A DNA stretch of 29,369 bases, from contig DAHWKF010000108.1 in NCBI GenBank assembly GCA_027343785.1, positions 1-29,369 of the forward strand, written 5' to 3'. The stretch comes from Leptospirillum sp. GTDB taxonomy: Bacteria > Nitrospirota > Leptospirillia > Leptospirillales > Leptospirillaceae. Below, piece by piece: positions 22,725-29,369 of this stretch. Every line of letters starts with the position of its first letter. The first letter of the stretch is position 1. The notes below the pieces were generated by a model. It searched no databases, was not told where the DNA came from, and saw only the letters and a list, made by a program, of their open reading frames with translations. Position numbers and translations under genes: made by a program.

Positions 22725-23204
22725 ATGACCGCCCCATCTCCCGCCCGCATCATCATTGGTTCAGACCATGCCGGTTTCCCTCTCAAGGAAGCCCTCATAA
22801 AAAGACTCTCCCAGGCGGGCGAAACGGTTCAGGACATCGGGACCTTCAGTGAAGAATCCGTCGACTATCCCGATTTTGCCGAAAAAGTCGCCCATGCCGT
22901 TCTTTCCGGAAGCGGAAGCATCGGCATAGCCATCTGCGGAACCGGAATCGGTGTATCGATCGCCGCCAACAAGGTCCGGGGAATTCGGGCCGCCTTGGTT
23001 TACAATGAAGAAACGGCGGGTCTCGCAAGACGTCACAACAACGCGAATGTCATTTGTTTTGGCGGACGCGAAATCACACCCGATCAGGCCTTTGACTGGA
23101 CAAGGACTTACCTGTCCTCGGCGTTTGAAGGCGGACGTCACCAAAGACGGATCGACAAGATTTCGGCCATCGAAGCCTCTCCCGGTATTTCCGGACAATC
23201 CTAA
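22725..23204 (+). CDS. rpiB: Ribose-5-phosphate isomerase B RpiB
   Basis: RpiB interconverts ribose-5-phosphate and ribulose-5-phosphate. The 159-residue protein has GSDHAGFPLK at 12-21, CGTGIGVSIAANK with the catalytic Cys71 at 71-83, and ARRHNNANVI with the phosphate-binding His near 101-110. This set distinguishes it from RpiA. It begins with ATG at 22725, 60 bases after the predicted transcription start, and is the first gene of the operon; glyA follows after 26 bp. Confidence 0.95.
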   Translation: MTAPSPARIIIGSDHAGFPLKEALIKRLSQAGETVQDIGTFSEESVDYPDFAEKVAHAVLSGSGSIGIAICGTGIGVSIAANKVRGIRAALVYNEETAGLARRHNNANVICFGGREITPDQAFDWTRTYLSSAFEGGRHQRRIDKISAIEASPGISGQS

Positions 23205-23230
23205 CAGTCTTTCCGAAAGGATCAAAGTCA

Positions 23231-24475
23231 ATGTCCTGGCTCATGCAAACGGACCCCGAAGTCCATGGTGCGATCACAGACGAAATCCGGCGCGAACAGG
23301 ACAAGCTGATCCTGATCGCTTCCGAAAACTATGTCAGCCGATCCGTTCTGGAAGCCGTGGGATCCGTCATGACAAACAAATACGCCGAAGGATACCCGGG
23401 GCGACGCTACTATGCCGGGTGCGAAGCCGTGGACCAGGTGGAAACTTTCGCGATCGAACGGGCCAAGACTCTCTTCGGCGCAGAACACGCAAATGTCCAG
23501 CCCCACTCCGGATCACAGGCCAACATGGCCGTCTATCTGGCCGCACTCAAACCGGGTGATACGATACTGGGGATGAATCTCGCGCATGGAGGCCACCTGA
23601 CCCACGGAAGTCCCGTTTCCTTTTCCGGCCACTACTACAAAGCCGTTTTCTACGGCGTCAGGAAAGATACGGGGCTGATCGATTACGAACAGGTAGAAAG
23701 CCTGGCCCGCCAGCACAAGCCGAATATCATCATCGCGGGAGCCAGCGCATATCCCCGGACGATCGACTTCGCCTTTTTCCGGAAAGTGGCAAACGAAACA
23801 GGAGCCCATCTTCTGGTTGACATGGCGCACTTTGCGGGACTCGTCGCAGCCGGAATGCATCCGTCCCCTTTCCCCTACGCCGATTTCGTGACCACATCGA
23901 CGCACAAGACCCTGAGAGGACCCCGGGGAGGAATGGCTTTCTGCAAGGAGCAATGGTCAAAATCGCTGGACAAGGGCGTCTTCCCCATGATGCAGGGAGG
24001 CCCACTGATGCATGTTGTCGCCGGGAAAGCCGTGATGCTGAGGGAAGCCGCTGCCCCGGAATTCAAGAACTATATATCCCGTGTACTTGAAAACGCCCGG
24101 GTCCTTTCAGAAACACTGGCCGCCCACGGATATGACATCCTGACCGGTGGAACAGACAACCATCTGATGCTCATCGACCTCCGATCAAAAGGTCTGACAG
24201 GCAAGGAAGCGGAAACACTCCTGTCCTCGGCCGGAATATATTGCAATAAAAACGCCGTCCCGTTCGACGACAAGCCACCGACCATCACGAGCGGCATACG
24301 TCTCGGAACGCCTGCCATCACCACCCGGGGCTTCTCTCCGGACGAAATTCGCGAGGTGGGCGAAATCATTCATCGCGTACTGGGAAGTCAGGGGAAGGAT
24401 GCTCCGATGAAGGAAGCCCGGGAAGCTGTCGTTCGTCTTTTGAAAAAGCACCCGATCTATACGGATTTATCCTGA
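23231..24475 (+). CDS. glyA: Serine hydroxymethyltransferase GlyA
   Basis: GlyA converts serine and tetrahydrofolate to glycine and methylene-THF, the main one-carbon source for thymidylate and purine synthesis. The PLP Lys226 lies in TTSTHKTLRGPRGG. Other blocks are SENYVSRSVLEAVGS (31-45), EGYPGRRYYAGCE (53-65) and LLVDMAHFAGLVAAGMHPSP. Length (414 aa) is normal. A GAAAGGA ribosome binding site lies before the ATG. Methylene-THF links this gene to the dNTP theme of nrdR downstream. Confidence 0.97.
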   Translation: MSWLMQTDPEVHGAITDEIRREQDKLILIASENYVSRSVLEAVGSVMTNKYAEGYPGRRYYAGCEAVDQVETFAIERAKTLFGAEHANVQPHSGSQANMAVYLAALKPGDTILGMNLAHGGHLTHGSPVSFSGHYYKAVFYGVRKDTGLIDYEQVESLARQHKPNIIIAGASAYPRTIDFAFFRKVANETGAHLLVDMAHFAGLVAAGMHPSPFPYADFVTTSTHKTLRGPRGGMAFCKEQWSKSLDKGVFPMMQGGPLMHVVAGKAVMLREAAAPEFKNYISRVLENARVLSETLAAHGYDILTGGTDNHLMLIDLRSKGLTGKEAETLLSSAGIYCNKNAVPFDDKPPTITSGIRLGTPAITTRGFSPDEIREVGEIIHRVLGSQGKDAPMKEAREAVVRLLKKHPIYTDLS

Positions 24476-24500
24476 CTCCCTTGCCTGACGGGAATGTCCA

Positions 24501-24968
24501 TTGAAATGTCCTTATTGCAGCACGCCGGATTCCAAGGTCAGCGATTCCCGCCTGACGGGAGACGGGTTTGGTATCCGGAGGAGGCGGTATTGCGAAGGCT
24601 GCAAGAGGCGATTCACCACTTACGAATGGGTTCAGGAAACCATCCCTGCTGTCAAGAAAAAAGATGGCAGGAGAGAACCGTTTGACCGGCAGAAGCTTCT
24701 CCGTGGTCTGACACTGGCCTGTCAGAAGAGGCCAGTCTCCAGAAGCCAGCTGGAAGAGGTGGCGTTCAATATCGAACGCTCTTTTCTGGACAAAGGTGAT
24801 GCGGAAATCGACGGTCGGGAAATCGGAGAAAAAGTGATGGAATCCCTCGAGAAACTCGACAGGGTCGCCTATGTCCGATTTGCTTCTGTCTACCGCAATT
24901 TTCAGGATCCCCACCAGTTTATCGAAGAACTGAAACGACTGATCGACTCCGATCCACCCCAACCATGA
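24501..24968 (+). CDS. nrdR: Transcriptional repressor NrdR
   Basis: NrdR represses ribonucleotide reductase genes and senses ATP/dATP. The zinc ribbon has Cys3, Cys6, Cys31 and Cys34 (MKCPYC at the start, RYCEGCKRRFTTYE later), with the DNA-binding DSR...IRRRR segment between them. An ATP-cone domain covers about 49-139. Length (155 aa) is usual. The start must be the TTG at 24501, because the first zinc ligands follow at once; only a weak GGGAA lies upstream. It is 25 bp after glyA, a common arrangement, and overlaps priA by 4 bp. No NrdR-box pair was recognised in this window. Confidence 0.95.
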   Translation: MKCPYCSTPDSKVSDSRLTGDGFGIRRRRYCEGCKRRFTTYEWVQETIPAVKKKDGRREPFDRQKLLRGLTLACQKRPVSRSQLEEVAFNIERSFLDKGDAEIDGREIGEKVMESLEKLDRVAYVRFASVYRNFQDPHQFIEELKRLIDSDPPQP

Positions 24969-26953
24969 AATCCGTAACAATTCTTCCCTTAACGGGCTTG
25001 CCGGATCCCCTCTTGTCCTATGCATGGCCGGACGGCTGGCCGGATCCTCTTCCGGGAATGCGCGTTCGCATTCCCCTGGGAAAAAGGGAGGTAGCCGGAT
25101 TCGTCTGGGATTCCCTCCAGACTCAACCCCAGAGAAATTTTGTTCTCAAATCTCCACTCGAATTACTGGAGCGGGACCCCCTCCTCCCCCGTTCCCTTAT
25201 GACCGTCTATCAGTTTGCTGCCTGGTTCTACCGATTACCGCTGGGTCTTCTCGTCCGGAACACACTTCCGGTCCAACTGACCCGGCCTGCTGCATTTCCT
25301 GACAAATACAACCTGCACATCCCCTCCTCCCCGGATAGGGACAATCCGGAAGCCGGCCTTTTTTCTCTGACCGAAGACCAGAAAACAGTTTTCGATACCT
25401 GGAAATCCGGTCTTTCCCAAGGGTTTCACGTTACCGTCCTCAAAGGTGTCACCGGATCCGGAAAAACGCGGGTGTACCAGGAAATGGTCCGGAATATTTT
25501 GGACAAGAATCGGCAGGTCCTGATCCTGACACCCGAGATCGGACTTGTTCCCCAGCTTGAAAGCTCCTTTTCCCCGCTGGTCAAGAATATTGGCATCATT
25601 CATAGCAAGATCCCGCCTGGAAAACGTCTCTCCACCTGGTTATCCGTACGGAGGGGCGAGGTGCCTCTGGTGATCGGACCGAGGTCGGCGTTTTTTTCCC
25701 CGCTTGAACGACTGGGACTCATTATTGTGGACGAGGAACATGATTCCGCTTACCAGGCCTGGGAGGGGCTCTCTTTCAATGTGCGGAATCTTGCCCTGAA
25801 ACTGGCACAGATCAATGGGATTCCGGTCGTTCTGGGATCCGCGACCCCTCTGGCGGAATCCATTCACTTTGCGCGAAACAGCCGTTACTCCCTCCTGTCA
25901 CTTCCCCGCCGCATCCATGGACGTTCCCTGCCTCCCATTCACCTGACCCCGCCTTCCCTTAAAGACACCTTTCTTCCGGCTCCGCTGATCCATGAAATCG
26001 AAGAGAACATCAAACGGGACGAACAAACGGTCATTCTTCTGAACCGTCGGGGATATGCCCCCGTCCTGCGTTGCCTTTCCTGCGGCGGATGCGCTTCCTG
26101 CCATAAATGCTCCGTACGAATGGTTCTCCACAAGAATCCTTACCGCCAGCTTGTATGTCATTTATGCGGGTATCGCGTCGAAACCCGGAATTTCTGCCCG
26201 GACTGTGGAGGGACCTTCCTTGCGGAAGAAGGATTGGCGACCCAGAAGGTAGAGGACAGGCTGAAAATACTGTTCCCGGAGGCGCGGATAGAAAGACTTG
26301 ACCAGGACAGTCGTGACTCCCGACGGAAATCCATTGCGCATTTCAACGATGGTGAAGGGAATATCCTGGTCGGAACACAGATGATCGCCAAAGGTCATGA
26401 TTTCAGAAATGTTTCCCTGGGCATCGCCCTGGAAACGGATCAGGCCATGGCCCTTCCGGACTACAGAAATGAAGAACGGGTGTTTCAGCTGGTCTTGCAA
26501 TTGGCGGGTCGCGTCGGGCGGCACAAGGAAGGGGGGAGGGTCCATATTGTCACCCGATCCCCGGATATTCCTTTTTATCAGTACTTGAAACGGTATGACC
26601 AGGAAGGATTTATCGATCATGTCTTGCGGGAACGTCAGGTCTGGGGTTATCCGCCTTTTGGAAGGATTGCCCTTCTGACAGTTTCATCGAGGTCCGAAAA
26701 AACCCTTCTGGATGTCCTCCCTCTTCTGGAACCCATCAAAAGTTCCGGAGTAAATTCTTCCTGTTCCATTATGGGTCCAATTCCGGCCCCCGTATACAAA
26801 GCGAATTTATATTTCCGGTATCAGTATCTGATCAAATCCCCGTCCGTCGACCACATCCATACAATCCTGGACGCTTTTCAAAAAGAGATGAAACCTTTCA
26901 GGGGAGTTCATGCGGAATGGTCAGTGGATCCGCCGGATCTTCTTTCTTTTTGA
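24965..26953 (+). CDS. priA: Primosomal protein N' (replication restart helicase) PriA
   Basis: PriA is the 3'-5' helicase that reloads the replisome at stalled forks. The sequence shows an N-terminal DNA-binding domain (about 1-105), Walker A GVTGSGKT at 161-168, DEEH box at 256-259, GSATP at 291-295, and a zinc-binding insertion with Cys370, 373, 379, 382, 398, 401, 411 and 414, plus an extra Cys376. At 662 aa it is somewhat shorter than E. coli PriA (732). The ATG overlaps the nrdR stop (ATGA). The last 56 bp lie antisense to the 3' end of the protease gene, an unusually large convergent overlap. Confidence 0.96.
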   Translation: MKSVTILPLTGLPDPLLSYAWPDGWPDPLPGMRVRIPLGKREVAGFVWDSLQTQPQRNFVLKSPLELLERDPLLPRSLMTVYQFAAWFYRLPLGLLVRNTLPVQLTRPAAFPDKYNLHIPSSPDRDNPEAGLFSLTEDQKTVFDTWKSGLSQGFHVTVLKGVTGSGKTRVYQEMVRNILDKNRQVLILTPEIGLVPQLESSFSPLVKNIGIIHSKIPPGKRLSTWLSVRRGEVPLVIGPRSAFFSPLERLGLIIVDEEHDSAYQAWEGLSFNVRNLALKLAQINGIPVVLGSATPLAESIHFARNSRYSLLSLPRRIHGRSLPPIHLTPPSLKDTFLPAPLIHEIEENIKRDEQTVILLNRRGYAPVLRCLSCGGCASCHKCSVRMVLHKNPYRQLVCHLCGYRVETRNFCPDCGGTFLAEEGLATQKVEDRLKILFPEARIERLDQDSRDSRRKSIAHFNDGEGNILVGTQMIAKGHDFRNVSLGIALETDQAMALPDYRNEERVFQLVLQLAGRVGRHKEGGRVHIVTRSPDIPFYQYLKRYDQEGFIDHVLRERQVWGYPPFGRIALLTVSSRSEKTLLDVLPLLEPIKSSGVNSSCSIMGPIPAPVYKANLYFRYQYLIKSPSVDHIHTILDAFQKEMKPFRGVHAEWSVDPPDLLSF

Positions 26954-28106
26954 ATACCGGAAGGCTGGAGGAGAGGATCTTCAGTTCGCTGGCCATGCGG
27001 AACTGTTCGAGAATTCTATCAGGATGAATAATGCCAATCAGCTTCTTGTCTTCAAGAACATACAAGGGGCGGATCTCTCTTCCAATAGCATCATAAACCT
27101 GTTTCCAGGCCCCTTCGACAAGCGAGACGGTTCTTCCGGCATTCGTGGACAGCTCCAGTGAGCCAACGGTCCGGTCTGCCCACAAAAATGACGGAACCTT
27201 TTTGATCTCTCTCCAATCAAGCAATCCCGCATAAGTGGCATCAGCATCAATCACTGGAAAGAACTTTCTCCCGGATGGATAAATATGATTCCGGAAAGCT
27301 TCCTCTATCGTCATCACGGATGACAGGGGACAAGGATCATCTTCAATATGAGAGCGAATGTCTTCGTTCTGAAGATACATGACGAGGCCCAGTCGCCCCT
27401 TCCAGACGAGGGTGGCCCGGGCCAGATGAATCCCCCAGAATAAAAGCCCGAAACCTGATAACAGAAACCCCCGTGAAGCCAAGATCAATCCGGCCAGGAT
27501 CATGACCCACGACAGTCCGAGTCCCCCCTGAAATGGCCACATCGGAACAACCCCCGGACTCCTGCGGACCCTGTCCTTGACGATCATTGCCCCCATATCA
27601 AACGGAATGACCGGTATCAGATTGACAATCATCAGGAAAAAACTGGACTGCATCCCGAAAAAGAGAAATGGGGTGAGCCCGCCAAGAAACTTTTCCGGAT
27701 CGCCTTTCAGATATTGATATCCCGCGTGAAAGAGGAGGCCCGCCATCAGATTGAAAAGAGGGCCTCCCATCTTGACGACCATTTCGCCCGCATCCGCCGG
27801 AAGAAAACTTTCCGGTTCTCGCGGAACGCCGCCCCAGATCGTCAATTGATGACCGTCGTAAAATCTGCCCGTCATCCGGGCAAACAGTTTATGGCCGCTT
27901 TCATGCAGAAGAACGCAGAAGAAATATATAAGGATGATAATTCCGCCAATCATTCCGTCAAAAAACGGTCCTTGTCCCCTGTACTGGGTGGGGGCAAGTT
28001 CGAACGCTCCCGCCCAAAAAAGAAAAAGGACCAGAAATACCCATGAGCCGTCAAATTGGAATCCGGAAGCGGCTCGTTTGGGTGTCACGTCTGTTGTTCG
28101 GGTCAT
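26898..28106 (-). CDS. Membrane metalloprotease, M50 (site-2 protease) family with CBS-like tail
   Basis: This 402-residue protein has several transmembrane segments in its first 250 residues. The zinc-binding motif HESGH is at 68-72, GGPLFNLMAG follows at 114-123, and the second active-site block NLIPVIPFDMG at 162-172 supplies Asp170. These match M50 intramembrane proteases, which cut signalling or sigma-control proteins in the membrane. After the membrane domain, a soluble region (about 255-400) looks like a pair of CBS domains that could sense adenosyl ligands. The usual LDGG near the second motif reads FDMG. The ATG shares one base with the upstream stop (TGATG). Substrate unknown. Confidence 0.85.
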   Translation of the reverse strand: MTRTTDVTPKRAASGFQFDGSWVFLVLFLFWAGAFELAPTQYRGQGPFFDGMIGGIIILIYFFCVLLHESGHKLFARMTGRFYDGHQLTIWGGVPREPESFLPADAGEMVVKMGGPLFNLMAGLLFHAGYQYLKGDPEKFLGGLTPFLFFGMQSSFFLMIVNLIPVIPFDMGAMIVKDRVRRSPGVVPMWPFQGGLGLSWVMILAGLILASRGFLLSGFGLLFWGIHLARATLVWKGRLGLVMYLQNEDIRSHIEDDPCPLSSVMTIEEAFRNHIYPSGRKFFPVIDADATYAGLLDWREIKKVPSFLWADRTVGSLELSTNAGRTVSLVEGAWKQVYDAIGREIRPLYVLEDKKLIGIIHPDRILEQFRMASELKILSSSLPVFKKKEDPADPLTIPHELP

Positions 28107-29356
28107 CAGATCAGCCTGTTGTGACGAAATTTTGGAAGGAATTTCCGAAAAGGAAGCCGCAAAAGATTTTTTCCGATTGTTCGGGAAAAGGACCGGTAAT
28201 TATGTGCGCCTGTCATGATGGAGGCATAAAGGGAAAGCACATGGGGATATCGCTGGACCAGACGAAAATAGATTCCCGGAAATCTGTAAATGACGGAAGA
28301 CAGTCTTTTGGCCTGGGCAAACTCCCGAAACATGTCCCGCGATACCCATCCGGCATACGACCGGCTCGCTTTCTCCGGATTTCTTCGATGGACAATCAAT
28401 TCCGATACAGCTTTTTTCGCGCTTAGCATCGCATAATAAATACCTTCTCCCAGGAAGGGGTCCACCATGGCACCCGCATCACCCACATAAAAAAGCCCGG
28501 GATATCTCCCATGTCCCGAAAAACGGGTGAAGTCAGGGATCATCCAGGTCGCCGGTTTTGTGACGGATTGCGGCTTATCCTTCTGTCCAGGAAAATTCTT
28601 GACAAAAGAACGCAGGATCTCCAAAGGTTGTCCGAGGGGTCTGACAAACCCCACTACGCCAACATTTTTCTTCCCTTCCTTTTTTGGAAAAGACCAACCG
28701 TAGCCACCTGAAACTGAACCCAGATCGATCAGAACATCCGAATCATTGTCCGGCAGCTTTCCTTCGATTTCGGTTTCGGAAGACGGATAGGCTCCCTGGG
28801 CGCCTTTTTTTTTGCGAAAAAGGCCGGGTCTGAAGACCGGATCGGATTTTCCCAGAAATCGCGCGACTGTGCTGGTGACACCATCTGCCGCAATCAGGAA
28901 TGGCGCCTCAAAAGCATTTTCAGGAACGCACACGATCCGGAACATTCCGTTGTCCCATAACAGGGATGTGATATGACTTCCCTGAAAGACCTTCGCTCCG
29001 GCGTCAACCGCGCGTTCCAGGAGAAAAGCGTCCAGATCGACCCGGTCAAACTGGTAGGCGATCGGAATCCCAAGATCCAATAAAACGGGCGGCTGGCTCC
29101 CATAAACCAGATGGACTCCCGTCGAAACAGTATGCGACACACTGTTCCACCCCTTCGGCAAAAGAGGGATAGCCCTTGCGGAGAGTCCTCCTCCGCAGGT
29201 TTTTTGCCTCGGAAACACAGCCCTGTCCAATCCGACTGCCCTGAGGCCGGCTTCAGAAAGAAGCCTCAGGGCAGTCGATCCGGCCGGGCCCAGACCAACA
29301 ACAATAGCGTCAACTCTTTCGGCAACCCGATCTTTGGAAGTTACGACTGACGACAT
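28106..29356 (-). CDS. Geranylgeranyl reductase family FAD-dependent oxidoreductase
   Basis: This 416-residue flavoprotein has the FAD-binding VVGLGPAGSTAL (19-30), the family motif PRQKTCGGGLSARA (49-62), a conserved AADGVTSTVARFLG, and the second FAD motif YVGDAGAMVDPFLGEGIYYAM. Members reduce isoprenoid double bonds in chlorophyll, archaeal lipids or quinones, or act in related lipid modification. A role in saturating an isoprenoid side chain of quinones would fit the ubi cluster but is only inference. The start ATG at 29356 has GGAAAGG upstream. It is one base ahead of the protease in the same unit. Anything further upstream is outside the window. Confidence 0.85.
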   Translation of the reverse strand: MSSVVTSKDRVAERVDAIVVGLGPAGSTALRLLSEAGLRAVGLDRAVFPRQKTCGGGLSARAIPLLPKGWNSVSHTVSTGVHLVYGSQPPVLLDLGIPIAYQFDRVDLDAFLLERAVDAGAKVFQGSHITSLLWDNGMFRIVCVPENAFEAPFLIAADGVTSTVARFLGKSDPVFRPGLFRKKKGAQGAYPSSETEIEGKLPDNDSDVLIDLGSVSGGYGWSFPKKEGKKNVGVVGFVRPLGQPLEILRSFVKNFPGQKDKPQSVTKPATWMIPDFTRFSGHGRYPGLFYVGDAGAMVDPFLGEGIYYAMLSAKKAVSELIVHRRNPEKASRSYAGWVSRDMFREFAQAKRLSSVIYRFPGIYFRLVQRYPHVLSLYASIMTGAHNYRSFSRTIGKNLLRLPFRKFLPKFRHNRLI

Positions 29357-29369
29357 TCCGACCTTTCCG

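Noticed and set aside
1..29369. Search for CRISPR, tRNA, rRNA, transposase or phage genes
   Set aside because: No repeat-spacer pattern, cloverleaf sequence, integrase or transposase was seen; gene density is uniform and content is housekeeping.

Overview
The window looks like a chromosomal segment of a Gram-negative-type (two-membrane) bacterium of moderate GC content. There is an outer-membrane beta-barrel protein, at least two lipoproteins, and flagellar rod genes behind a sigma-54-type promoter. The gene content and protein style (long arg/dap operon, ubi-type quinone genes, dense ATGA/GTGA-coupled genes) fit a deep-branching lineage such as Nitrospirota/Leptospirillum. That placement is inference from recall, not something the sequence proves. 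Almost everything is ordinary core metabolism. I see no rRNA, tRNA, insertion sequence, prophage or CRISPR array, and no gene-free stretch reaches 300 bp.

Layout. (1) 1-1207, minus: flgG (cut by the window edge) and flgF, preceded by a near-perfect -24/-12 promoter. (2) 1394-13119, minus: one long, tightly packed gene string. It runs in transcription order YajR-like MFS transporter, RCK potassium channel, argD, argF, argG, argH, a small lipoprotein (54 aa), lysA, a one-TM protein of unknown function, dapA, dapB and an FAH-family hydrolase. It joins the ornithine-to-arginine steps with the diaminopimelate/lysine steps. (3) 13261-13601, minus: two very small single-span membrane proteins with strong ribosome binding sites. 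(4) 13877-17590, minus: ubiE, a B12-type radical SAM enzyme, a UbiC-like chorismate lyase and ubiA, a quinone-biosynthesis cluster with an unexplained radical SAM member. (5) 17683-18972, minus: an outer-membrane beta-barrel protein, divergent from (6) 19083-20639, plus: a Ppx/GppA phosphatase with an eroded HD-type C-terminal domain.

(7) 20636-22600, minus: a fibronectin-III-like lipoprotein followed by two tandem thymidylate-kinase-like proteins; the first has lost the canonical DR(Y/H) motif. Its last gene converges on the Ppx gene with overlapping stop codons. (8) 22630-26953, plus: a textbook sigma-70 promoter (TTGACA-N17-GATAAT) driving rpiB-glyA-nrdR-priA, which links sugar phosphate, one-carbon, dNTP regulation and replication restart. 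(9) 26898-29356, minus: a geranylgeranyl-reductase-family flavoprotein and a membrane metalloprotease (M50 with CBS-like tail), whose 3' end overlaps priA antisense by 56 bp.

The best candidates for something new are the radical SAM enzyme inside the ubi cluster, the tandem TMK-like pair with one altered active site, the short lipoprotein between argH and lysA, and the pair of small membrane proteins. None is an obvious novel defence or mobile system.
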